From Lichenicola sp964249735 (GTDB taxonomy: Bacteria > Pseudomonadota > Alphaproteobacteria > Acetobacterales > Acetobacteraceae), in the NCBI GenBank assembly GCA_964249735.1, contig CAXUDP010000008.1:3526-67525 (forward strand): DNA of 64,000 bases, written 5' to 3'. The notes under the pieces are model-generated. The model was given only the letters and a program-made list of their open reading frames with translations. It ran no database searches and was not told the DNA's origin. Shown here one piece after another: positions 1 to 8,300 of this stretch. The position numbers and the translations under genes were made by a program. Numbering within the stretch: the first letter of the stretch is position 1; each line of letters starts with the position of its first letter.

Positions 1-62
1 GCCTCCAGCTCACGCAGGACATCGACGAACGCAGCGTGGTCCGCTTCCGGCATGTTCGTCAT
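1..62 (-). CDS. 5' end of an unidentified gene (runs off the window)
   Basis: An ATG at 62 on the minus strand opens a frame of 20 codons that reaches the window edge, starting MTNMPEADHAAF. A GGAGAG Shine-Dalgarno-like sequence lies about 7 nt upstream, which supports a genuine start. The gene follows the DJ-1/PfpI gene in the same direction with about 50 nt between them, so the two may be co-transcribed. Too little sequence is present to name a family. Confidence 0.5.
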   Translation of the reverse strand, partial: MTNMPEADHAAFVDVLRELE

Positions 63-114
63 GGCAGGCTCTCCATCAGTCGAAGTGCCTCGTCCGCAGG
101 GTTGTCCGGCGGTC

Positions 115-834
115 TCAACCGGCCACCGGCTCGCGCCGCCGTCCCCGGGCGATCGCGACCGCCTCGGCGCTCATGTCGCCCATCATCGCCAGCGCGATGG
201 CGGTCAGCTCTGGACCGGCCGCATCGGGGGTGCCGGTCCGGAACGGCGGCTCCGGATCGTATTCCAGCGCGAGCTGGATGACCTTCGCCGTCTGCTCGGA
301 GCACAGCTCGGCCAGCAGCGTCAGGCCGAAGTCGATCCCGGCGGTGACGCCGCCGCCGGTGAACCGGTTCCGGTCGACGACCACGCGCCGACGCGTGGCC
401 GTGGCACCCACCGCGTCCAGCGCGTCGAAGCAGGCCCAGTGGGTCGTGGCGCGGTAGCCGTCGAGCAGACCGGCCATGCCGAGCAGCAGCGAGCCCCAGC
501 AGACCGCGGTGACGTAGCGCGCCGAGGCCCCGACGCTGGCGAGGAAGTCGACGATCGCGGCGTCCTTCATGGCCGCGATGGTGCCGAACCCGCCGGGCAC
601 GAACAGCACGTCGAGGTCGCGCGGGCAGTCGGCGAAGGTCGTGGTCGGGTTGAGCGACACGCCGGTGTCGGCGGCGACCGGCTCGAGCGTCTTCCACAGC
701 AGCAGGGTCCGTCCGTGCAGGCCGAGCGCCGCCTGTGGACCGGCGAGGTCGAGCAGCGTGAAACCCGGGTAGAGCAGCATGCCGACGGTGAACGGCCTGG
801 TGCCCGGCGAGAGCATCGGGCCTGGATCGGTCAT
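115..834 (-). CDS. DJ-1/PfpI family protein, isonitrile hydratase-like
   Basis: A 239-residue single-domain member of the DJ-1/PfpI glutamine-amidotransferase-like superfamily. Near residue 112 it has the nucleophile elbow AVCWGSLLLG, with the Cys expected of this family, followed by AGLLDGYRATTHW as in isonitrile hydratase and ThiJ-like proteins. The N-terminal core strand (VGMLLYPGFTLLDLAGP) supplies the usual acidic residue. No signal peptide is visible, so it is probably cytosolic. It is divergent from a GlxA-type regulator whose sensor half belongs to the same superfamily, which suggests that regulator controls it. The substrate is unknown; isonitrile hydratase is only the nearest described activity. 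Confidence 0.85.
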   Translation of the reverse strand: MTDPGPMLSPGTRPFTVGMLLYPGFTLLDLAGPQAALGLHGRTLLLWKTLEPVAADTGVSLNPTTTFADCPRDLDVLFVPGGFGTIAAMKDAAIVDFLASVGASARYVTAVCWGSLLLGMAGLLDGYRATTHWACFDALDAVGATATRRRVVVDRNRFTGGGVTAGIDFGLTLLAELCSEQTAKVIQLALEYDPEPPFRTGTPDAAGPELTAIALAMMGDMSAEAVAIARGRRREPVAG

Positions 835-991
835 CGAGGTGCTTCCGGCTGGTGCGCCCCGCTTCTAGGGCCGCCGTTAGGCCAGGGTGAGTGGCAGGAA
901 TGCCAATGAGCGCTTCTTTGCTGCCAAACCTTGGGCTGCTATGGAGCGGGTGCTGGGCGACCGCGCGGCATACTTCCCGCGGGAGCGCACG

Positions 992-2026
992 GTGCACGAC
1001 ATCGCCATCCTCGCCCTGGACGGCGTCGTGTTGTTCGACCTCGGCATCGCCTGCGAGGTGTTCGGGCACGTCCGGCTGGCCGGGGGAGAGCCGGCCTACC
1101 GCGTCCGCGTATGCGGCGAGGGCAGGCGGGTGCGGACCAGGGCGTTCGACCTCGACGTGCCTCACGGTCTCGACCGCGTCGCGGCGGCCGACACGGTTGT
1201 CGTCCCGGGCGTGGAAAATCTTGGCGCGGCGATCGCGGAGCCGGTGCTGGAGGCGGTCCGGGCGGCGTGGAGGAACGGGGCGCGCCTCGCCTCCATCTGC
1301 ACGGGCGCGTTCGTGCTGGCCGAGACGGGCCTGCTCGACGACCGTCGCGCGACGACGCACTGGCTGGCCACGGACGAGTTCAGGCGGCGCTTCCCGAGGG
1401 TGGCGCTCGACCCGCAGGTGCTGTTCGTCGACGGGGGGCGCATCGTCACGTCGGCCGGCGCGCTGGCGGGCATGGACATGTGCCTCCACCTCGTCGGCCG
1501 CGATCACGGCCAGGCGGTGGCCGCGCACGCCGCGCGGCTGGCCGTGGCGCCGCTGCACCGCGACGGCGGGCAGGCGCAGTTCATCCGCCACGACCTGCCG
1601 CGGGCCGGCGACAGCCTGGCGCCGCTGCTCGACTGGATGCTGGCGCACCTCGACCGGCCGCTCGTCGTGGACGCGCTCGCATCGCGGGCGAACACCAGCC
1701 CGCGCACCTTCGCGCGGCGCTTCCGGCAGCAGACCGGCACCACGCCGCTGCAGTGGCTTCTGACGGCGCGCATCCGCCGCGCGCAGGAGATGCTGGAAAC
1801 GGGCAGCCAAACGATCGATGCCGTCGCGGCGGCCGTCGGCTTCGAGGCGCCGGTGAGCTTCCGCGCCCGCTTCCAGCAGGTCGTCGGGATCAGCCCGCAG
1901 GCCTACCGGCGCCGGTTCCACGATGCGGATGCCCGGACGGTCCGGACCTCGCGACGCCGGCATAGACGATCGACGGCGTCCGGCCGTCGCGAAGGGGTAG
2001 ATGGCCGGCGCCCACGGGATCCGTGA
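992..2026 (+). CDS. GlxA family AraC-type regulator with DJ-1/PfpI sensor domain
   Basis: A two-domain transcriptional regulator. Its first part (from HDIAILALDGVVLFDLG) is a DJ-1/PfpI domain that contains ICTGAFVLAETGLL and RATTHWLATDEF. Its C-terminal third is an AraC/XylS double helix-turn-helix (ANTSPRTFARRFRQQTG, then AVGFEAPVSFRARFQ). I chose GTG 992 because it follows GGGAG at 7 nt and gives the family's usual N-terminus; in-frame starts at 887 and 941 are possible. The last 35 or so residues are Arg-rich and longer than usual. It lies head to head with a DJ-1/PfpI enzyme gene and probably activates that gene or itself in response to a small ligand. Confidence 0.85.
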   Translation: MHDIAILALDGVVLFDLGIACEVFGHVRLAGGEPAYRVRVCGEGRRVRTRAFDLDVPHGLDRVAAADTVVVPGVENLGAAIAEPVLEAVRAAWRNGARLASICTGAFVLAETGLLDDRRATTHWLATDEFRRRFPRVALDPQVLFVDGGRIVTSAGALAGMDMCLHLVGRDHGQAVAAHAARLAVAPLHRDGGQAQFIRHDLPRAGDSLAPLLDWMLAHLDRPLVVDALASRANTSPRTFARRFRQQTGTTPLQWLLTARIRRAQEMLETGSQTIDAVAAAVGFEAPVSFRARFQQVVGISPQAYRRRFHDADARTVRTSRRRHRRSTASGRREGVDGRRPRDP

Positions 2027-2104
2027 CGACCAGGGCCGGTGCCGAGCTCCGCCTGGCGACCAGTTGCGGAAGCGGGCCTGGCATCTCCCTGCACATCCCG
2101 GCAC

Positions 2105-2635
2105 ATGGACGACATGGATGGCAGCATACACCTCGTCCTGGGCGGCGCCCGCTCCGGCAAGAGCCGGCAGGCCGAGCAGATCGTGACCGGGTTTCCCGCG
2201 CCGTTCCGCTACCTCGCCACCGGGCAGGTCCTGGACAACGAGATGCGGGAGCGGGTCGCGGTGCATCGACAGCGCCGGGACGAGCGGTGGCAGACGGTCG
2301 AGGTCCCGGTGCGGCTCGCCGACGCCCTCGACGAGGCGGGCGACCGTCCGGTGCTTGTCGACTGCCTCACGCTCTGGCTCACCAACCTGCTCCTGGGGGA
2401 GCATGATGTCGGGCAGGCGGTATCGGGGCTGATGGACGCGCTGGCGCGTCGTCGTGCGCCGACGGTGCTGGTGGGGAGCGAGGTGGGGATGGGGATCGTG
2501 CCGGAGAACGCGCTGGCGCGGCGGTTCCGCGACGAGGCCGGGCTGCTGCACCAGAGGATCGCCACGGTGGCGGACCGGGTGGTGCTGGTGGTCGCGGGGT
2601 TGCCGCTGGTGATCAAGGCCAAAGCGGAACCATGA
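2105..2635 (+). CDS. cobU: adenosylcobinamide kinase / adenosylcobinamide-phosphate guanylyltransferase
   Basis: A 176-residue CobU/CobP bifunctional enzyme of late cobalamin synthesis. It phosphorylates adenosylcobinamide and transfers GMP to it, preparing for attachment of the lower ligand. The P-loop GGARSGKS sits at residues 13-20. The family block VDCLTLWLTNLL and the late VGSEVGMGIVPE are also present. Length is normal. The start is ATG 2105; ATG 2114 is an alternative. Its stop overlaps the cobO start as ATGA, so the two are translationally coupled in a cobU-cobO-cobQ operon. I looked for a cobalamin riboswitch in the preceding 80 nt and found no convincing B12 box. Confidence 0.93.
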   Translation: MDDMDGSIHLVLGGARSGKSRQAEQIVTGFPAPFRYLATGQVLDNEMRERVAVHRQRRDERWQTVEVPVRLADALDEAGDRPVLVDCLTLWLTNLLLGEHDVGQAVSGLMDALARRRAPTVLVGSEVGMGIVPENALARRFRDEAGLLHQRIATVADRVVLVVAGLPLVIKAKAEP

Positions 2636-3240
2636 GCGAGAGCACCGATCCCGACCGCCATCGCATGAAGATGGAGCGGCGCAAGGCGGTGCAGGACCAG
2701 GAGGTCGCTTCCAAATCGGTCGAGAAGGGGCTGCTGATCGTCCACACCGGGGCCGGCAAGGGCAAGTCCACCGCCGCGTTCGGGCTGCTGCTGCGCGCTG
2801 TCGGGCGCGGCCGGCGCACCGCCGTGGTGCAGTTCATCAAGGGCGCCTGGAGCACCGGGGAGCGCATCGTGCTGGAAGGCTTCGGGCCGTTGGTGGAATG
2901 GCACACCATGGGCGAGGGCTTCACCTGGGAAACGCAGGATCGTGCCCGCGATGTCGCTGCCTGCCGCCGCGCCTGGGACGTCACGCTGGGGCTGCTGGCG
3001 CGCCCCGACCTGTCGCTCCTGGTGCTGGACGAGCTAAACATCGCGCTCCGCTACGACTACCTTCCGCTCGACGAGGTGCTGGCGGCGTTCGCCGCGCGGC
3101 CGCCCATGCTGCACGTCGTGGTGACCGGGCGGAACGCGAAGCCGGCGCTGATCGAGGCGGCGGACCTCGTCACCGAGATGACCCTGGTGAAGCACCACTT
3201 CGCCGCGGGTGTGAAGGCGCAGGAAGGGATCGAGTTCTGA
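2632..3240 (+). CDS. cobO: cob(I)yrinic acid a,c-diamide adenosyltransferase
   Basis: A 202-residue CobO/BtuR/CobA corrinoid adenosyltransferase, which adds the 5'-deoxyadenosyl ligand of coenzyme B12 from ATP. The N-terminus has the family-typical RHRMKMERRKAVQD segment, followed by the nucleotide-binding HTGAGKGKST at about residues 38-47. Later come LLVLDELNIALRYDYL and VVTGRNAKPALIEAADLVTEM, both characteristic. Length is standard. It overlaps cobU by 4 nt and cobQ begins just after its stop, consistent with one operon. Confidence 0.95.
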   Translation: MSESTDPDRHRMKMERRKAVQDQEVASKSVEKGLLIVHTGAGKGKSTAAFGLLLRAVGRGRRTAVVQFIKGAWSTGERIVLEGFGPLVEWHTMGEGFTWETQDRARDVAACRRAWDVTLGLLARPDLSLLVLDELNIALRYDYLPLDEVLAAFAARPPMLHVVVTGRNAKPALIEAADLVTEMTLVKHHFAAGVKAQEGIEF

Positions 3241-3245
3241 CCGGA

Positions 3246-4733
3246 GTGCCGCCGTCCGGCCCGCGACCCGCCTTGGCGCTGATGCTCCAGGGCACCGGCT
3301 CCTCGGTGGGCAAGTCGGTGCTGGTGGCTGGGCTGGCGCGGGCGCTGACGCGGCGCGGGATGCGGGTCAGGCCGTTCAAGCCGCAGAACATGTCGAACAA
3401 CGCGGCCGTCACGCCGGACGGCGGCGAGATCGGGCGGGCCCAGGCGCTGCAGGCCAGGGCCTGCGGCGTGGCGCCGTCGGTGCACATGAACCCGGTGCTG
3501 CTGAAGCCGCAAGACGAGACCGGGTCGCAGATCGTGGTGCAGGGGCGGGTGGTCGGCACGGCCCGGGCGCGGGAGTACCAGGCGATCAAGCCCGGGCTGA
3601 TGCCGTCCGTGCTCGACAGCTTCGCGCGGATGCAGGCGGAGGCAGACATCGTGCTGGTCGAGGGCGCAGGGTCCGCGTCGGAGATCAACCTGCGCCTGAA
3701 CGACATCGCCAACATGGGCTTCGCCGCCGCGACCGGAACCCCGGTGGTGCTGGTCGGCGACATCGACCGCGGCGGCGTGATCGCGAGCCTGGTCGGCACC
3801 CACACTGTGCTGCCGCCGGACGATCGGGCGCGGATCCGGGGCTTCATCGTCAACCGGATGCGCGGCGACTTGTCGCTGTTCGCGGACGGGATGACTGCCA
3901 TCGCCAGCCACACCGGCTGGGCGCCGATCGGGCTGGTGCCGCATCTCGACGCGTTGCGCGCCCTGCCGGCGGAGGATGCGTCGGAGCTCGATGCGCTGTC
4001 GCGGCAGCCGCGGACCGGCGGCAGGATACGCATCGCGGTGCCGCTGCTGCCGATGATCAGCAACTTCGACGACCTTGATCCGCTGCTGGCCGAGCCGGAG
4101 GTGGAGTGCGTGCTGGTGCGGTCGGGTCGGCCGCTTCCCGTCGGCTGCGACCTGGTGATCCTTCCCGGTTCCAAGGCGACGATCGCGGATCTCGCCAGCC
4201 TGCGCCGCGAGGGCTGGGACATCGACCTCCAGGCGCATCGCCGGCAGGGCGGCCGGGTGCTGGGCTTGTGCGGCGGCTACCAGATGCTGGGCGGGCGGAT
4301 CGCCGATCCGGACGGGGTCGAGGGATCGCCGGGCGAGGTGCCGGGGCTCGGTCTGCTGTCGGTCGAGACCGTGCTGGGCGGAAACAAGCGCCTCACCGCG
4401 TCCGATGGAACGCTGTGTCCGGAGGGCATGCCGTGCAGCGGCTATGAGATGCATCTCGGCCGCACGCGCGGGCCGGACCGGGAGCGCCCGTTCCTGCGGC
4501 GCGCCGACGGCAGCGGGGAAGGGGCGGTGTCGGCGGATGGCCGCGTCGGCGGCACCTACCTGCACGGCCTGTTCTGCGGTGACGCCGCGCGGGCCGCGCT
4601 GCTGCGGCGGATCGGCCTGGACCCCGAGCCGCGGGATCACGAGGCGGGTGTCGAGGCGGCGCTGGACGCGCTGGCGCGGCACCTGGAGGCGAATCTGGAT
4701 GTCGACCGGCTGCTCGACCTGGCACGTCGATAG
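3246..4733 (+). CDS. cobQ: cobyric acid synthase (glutamine-hydrolysing)
   Basis: A CobQ of about 495 residues that amidates adenosylcobyrinic acid a,c-diamide at positions b, d, e and g using glutamine and ATP. The N-terminal dethiobiotin-synthetase-like ATPase domain carries GTGSSVGKS at residues 16-24. The C-terminal class-I glutaminase-like domain has LCGGYQMLGG with the nucleophilic Cys near 342 and GTYLHGLF with His near 440. I took GTG 3246, six bases after the cobO stop, because it gives family length; ATG 3282 would drop a non-conserved leader. It is the last recognisable gene of the cob operon. Confidence 0.93.
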   Translation: MPPSGPRPALALMLQGTGSSVGKSVLVAGLARALTRRGMRVRPFKPQNMSNNAAVTPDGGEIGRAQALQARACGVAPSVHMNPVLLKPQDETGSQIVVQGRVVGTARAREYQAIKPGLMPSVLDSFARMQAEADIVLVEGAGSASEINLRLNDIANMGFAAATGTPVVLVGDIDRGGVIASLVGTHTVLPPDDRARIRGFIVNRMRGDLSLFADGMTAIASHTGWAPIGLVPHLDALRALPAEDASELDALSRQPRTGGRIRIAVPLLPMISNFDDLDPLLAEPEVECVLVRSGRPLPVGCDLVILPGSKATIADLASLRREGWDIDLQAHRRQGGRVLGLCGGYQMLGGRIADPDGVEGSPGEVPGLGLLSVETVLGGNKRLTASDGTLCPEGMPCSGYEMHLGRTRGPDRERPFLRRADGSGEGAVSADGRVGGTYLHGLFCGDAARAALLRRIGLDPEPRDHEAGVEAALDALARHLEANLDVDRLLDLARR

Positions 4734-4760
4734 GCGGCGCGAGGCGAGGCTGAGGCGGCG

Positions 4761-4970
4761 CTACTCCAGGCCGTGATCGTGCAGGTACTGGTGCCAGGGG
4801 CTGCGGTCCTGCGAGTCCGAGGCGCAGGACGCGACGGCGAGGCCGACGCACACCAGGCCCAGGCTGGCGAGAAGCGGCCACCGCCTGCGTCCCGCAGCGT
4901 TGCCGCGCTGTGCCGCCGGCAACCCTGCGGCGTTGTGGTTCCTGACGCGCACTGGTTCGGAGCCATCCAT
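4761..4970 (-). CDS. small putative lipoprotein
   Basis: A short minus-strand frame whose C-terminal half looks like an exported lipoprotein: a basic stretch (GRRRWP), a hydrophobic run, the lipobox-like AVASC, then about 20 polar residues ending HDHGLE. From ATG 4970 the N-terminal region before the hydrophobic stretch is unusually long (about 35 residues), so the true start may be internal. Its start region overlaps that of the plus-strand gene at 4969, leaving no room for two promoters. It could be a chance frame. No family recognised. Confidence 0.4.
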   Translation of the reverse strand: MDGSEPVRVRNHNAAGLPAAQRGNAAGRRRWPLLASLGLVCVGLAVASCASDSQDRSPWHQYLHDHGLE

Positions 4971-5148
4971 GACGATCACCTATCTCATCCTGGCGTTCAC
5001 CCTGCTGGTCGTCGTGGTCGGCCTGGTCGGGATGCTGGCGACCGTTCGCGACACGCTGCGCCGACGCGGCGACCGGGATCCCAGCGTAATCGCCGATTCC
5101 GGGGAGGAGTTCGAAGCCGATGTCGGCAAGCCGCCGCCGGGTCCGTGA
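4969..5148 (+). CDS. small single-pass membrane protein, unknown function
   Basis: A 59-residue protein with one strong N-terminal transmembrane segment (ITYLILAFTLLVVVVGLVGML), a basic stop-transfer patch (RDTLRRRGDRD) and an acidic, Pro-rich cytoplasmic-type tail. GGAG lies 8 nt before ATG 4969, supporting this start over the longer open frame. It sits between cobQ and putA without obvious functional ties to either. No family recognised. Confidence 0.6.
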   Translation: MTITYLILAFTLLVVVVGLVGMLATVRDTLRRRGDRDPSVIADSGEEFEADVGKPPPGP

Positions 5149-5163
5149 GCCTGCCCGGGACGG

Positions 5164-5256
5164 TCAGCTTCCGATGTGGTCGCCGACCAGGCTCATCAGG
5201 TAGATGAAGACGAACAGGCCGCCGATCACCAGCGACACGAACAGCCAGCCCTTCAT
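5164..5256 (-). CDS. very small membrane protein downstream of putA
   Basis: A 30-codon frame directly after putA on the same strand. It encodes MKGWLFVSLVIGG followed by a continuing hydrophobic helix and a short tail ending GDHIGS. GGAG lies 9 nt before the ATG at 5256. The same frame stays open upstream to a GTG at 5337, which would add a polar 27-residue N-terminus (APPPSLDYERERNG and on), so the protein could be 57 residues long. Either way it is a single-helix membrane peptide. It may be co-transcribed with putA, which ends at 5351. No family recognised. Confidence 0.55.
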   Translation of the reverse strand: MKGWLFVSLVIGGLFVFIYLMSLVGDHIGS

Positions 5257-5350
5257 GACGGTGCACTCCACGCGCGGCGGCTCGGCAAGCGGGCCGTTCC
5301 GCTCCCGCTCATAATCCAGGGACGGCGGCGGCGCCACCTGCGCATCCGGG

Positions 5351-8300
5351 TCAGCCCAGCGCCATCAGGCTGGCGTTGCCGCCGGCGGCGGTGGTGTTGA
5401 CGCTCAGGCTGCGCTCGTGGGTGAGCCATTCCAGCCTGAGGCCGGCGTCGTCCCGGTCCAGCCGGTGCAGCGGGACGATCGCGCCGTCGCGCGCCGCCAG
5501 CTCCCGCGCCAGGGCGGGGAGGCATCCCGCGCTGGCAAGCGCCGCCGCCGGCGTTGCGGAAGCGTGATCCCAGGACACCAGCTCCGGCATGGCCGCGACC
5601 ACCTGCGCCAGGGTGGCGACATCGGCGTCGGGCCGGCGCAGCAGCGCCTGGTTGCCGGCCGCGAGCGCCGCCATGAGCTGCAGCAGCAGGTCGTCCTCGT
5701 GCCCGGCCACGCACAGTACCAGCCCACGCGGACGCAGCGCATAGCTGTTGCGCTCGCCCACCGGGCCGGGCAGCACGCGCTCCTCGCCGAGCGGGCCACG
5801 TGCGGCCAGGGCGGCGCAGGCCGGCATGGCCGGGTGGCCTGCGAGCAGGGCGAGCAGCCGGCGTGCCGGATCCGGCGTGCCGCCCGGCAGCAGGGCGGCG
5901 TCGGCCGCGGCACGGCGCAGCCGGTGCAGGATCAGCGGGCCGCCGGCCTTCGGTCCGGTGCCGGACAGGCCGGTGCCGCCGAACGGCTGGCTGCCCACCA
6001 CGGCGCCGATCAGGTTGCGGTTGACATAGACGTTGCCGGCATTGCTGCGCCCGGCAGCCCTGTGCATCGTCTCGTCGATCCGGGTGTGCACGCCGAAGGT
6101 GAGGCCGTAGCCGGTGGCGTTGATCGCGTCGATCAGCGCCTCCATGCCCCCTTCCGGATAGCGCAGGACGTGCAGCACCGGGCCGAACACCTCGGCGCCG
6201 AGCTGTGCAATCGTGCCGATCTCGATCAGGGCCGGCGCCACGAAGCAGCCGTGGTCGCAGTCCGGCGCGAGGGTGGCGCGGGTGACCCGGCAGCCGCCCG
6301 CCGCCATGCGCGCCACGTGCGCCTCGATCGCGGTCCTGGCCTCGTCGCCGATCACCGGGCCGACGTCGGTGCGCAGCAGGCCGGGGTCGCCGACGCGCAG
6401 CTCGGCGAGCGCCCCCTTCAGCATGCGCAGCGTGCGGTCCGCCGCCTCCTCCTGCACGCACAGCACGCGCAGCGCCGAGCAGCGCTGGCCGGCGGAGTCG
6501 AAGGCGGAGGCCAGCGCGTCCACCACCACCTGTTCGGGCAGGGCGGCGCTGTCCACCACCAGGGCGTTCTGGCCGCCGGTCTCGGCGATCAGCGGGATCG
6601 TGCCGCGCACGGCGTCGGCATGCGGCGCAAGGGCGCGGGCGATCGACTGCGCGACCGCGGTGGAGCCGGTGAACATCACCGCGCCGATGCGCCGGTCGGA
6701 CACCAGGGCGGCTCCCACCGCGCCGTCGCCGGGAAGGAACTGCAGCGCGTCGCGCGGGATGCCGGCCTCGTGCAGCACGCGCACCGCCAGGGCGGCGATC
6801 AGCGGCGTTTCCTCGGCGGGCTTGGCCAGTACCGCGTTGCCGGCGGCGAGTGCTGCCGCGATCTGGCCGACAAAGATCGCGAGCGGGAAGTTCCACGGGC
6901 TGATGCACACCACCGGGCCGAGCGGGAGCCCGGCCTCGAAGCCGGGCTCGCGGATCCCCGCCGCGTAGTAGCGCAGGAAGTCCACCGCCTCGCGCACCTC
7001 GCCGACCGCGTTGGCGGCCGACTTGCCGGCCTCGCGGATGATCGGTCCGAGCAGGTCGGGCAGCATCGCCTCCAGCCGGTCGGCGGCGGCATCGAGACAG
7101 GCTGCGCGGTCGGTGGGCGGGAGCGCGTTCCAGCGCGCGGTGGCGTCGATCGCCGCCGTCACGGCGCCTGGCACGTCGCCCGGCTGCACGTCGCGGCAGC
7201 GTCCGACCAGGGAGCGGCGATCGGCCGGGTTGGCGCAGTCGCGCCAGGCACCGTCGGCGGCCGGGAACGCCAGCAGCGGCTCGGCCAGCAGCGTTTCCCC
7301 GGGCGCGTCGATCCGGTCTGCCAGCGCCGCCAGCACGTCCTCCGAGGCGAGGTCGAGCCCGGCGGCGTTGCGTCGCGCGGGCCCGAACAGTGCCGCCGGC
7401 AGCGGGATCGACGGGTGCGGCGTGCCGGGCGGCACCGCGGCCGCGGCGAGGCGCACCGGGTCGGCCACCAGGTCGGACACGGGCTCGTCCGGATCGGCGA
7501 TGCGGTTGACGAACGAGCTGTTGGCGCCGTTCTCCAGCAGGCGTCGCACCAGGTAGGCGAGCAGCGTCTCGTGGGTGCCGACGGGGGCGTAGATCCGGCA
7601 AGGCCGGTCCAGCCCGCCGGGCCCGACCACCTGCTCGTACAGCGCCTCGCCCATGCCGTGCAGGCACTGGAACTCGTACTGGTCGGGCGCGAACTCCGGG
7701 CCGGTCATCGCCATGATCGCGGCGACGGTCTGCGCGTTGTGGGTGGCGAACTGCGGGAACACCGCGTCCGGCGCGTCGAGCAGCAGGCGCGCGCAGGCGA
7801 GGTAGGACAGGTCGGTGTGCAGCTTGCGCGTGAACACCGGATAGTCCGACATTCCTCCTTCCTGCGCGCGCTTGATCTCGCTGTCCCAGTAGGCGCCCTT
7901 CACCAGCCGCACCATCAGCCGGTGGCTTGTCGCACGTGCCAGCGCCACCAGGTGCGCGATCACCGCCGGCGTGCGCCGCCCGTAGGCCTGGATCACGAAG
8001 CCGATGCCATTCCAGCCGACGAGGTCCGGCTGCCCGCACAGGCTTTCGAGCAGGTCGAGCGAGATCTCGAGCCGGTCTGCCTCCTCGGCGTCGATGTTCA
8101 GCCCGACATCGTGCTGCCGCGCCAGGCTGGCGAGACCGGCCAGCCGCGGCAGCAGCTCGGCGTGCACCCGGTCCTGCTGCGCACGGGAATACCGTGGATG
8201 CAGCGCCGACAGCTTGATCGAGATGCCGGCGCCGTCAAGCAGGCCGCGAACGCCGTCTTGCGCGTCCGGGGNNNNNNNNNNNNNNNNNNNNNNNNNNNNN

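Noticed and set aside
2027..2104. Possible cobalamin riboswitch before cobU
   Set aside because: The space is only about 78 nt and I could not find the B12 box or the conserved core; a covariance-model search would be decisive.
59..2551. An 830-codon minus-strand open frame
   Set aside because: It runs antisense to the GlxA regulator and cobU and has Arg/Pro/His-rich shadow composition with no domain; the genes on the other frames have clear motifs.
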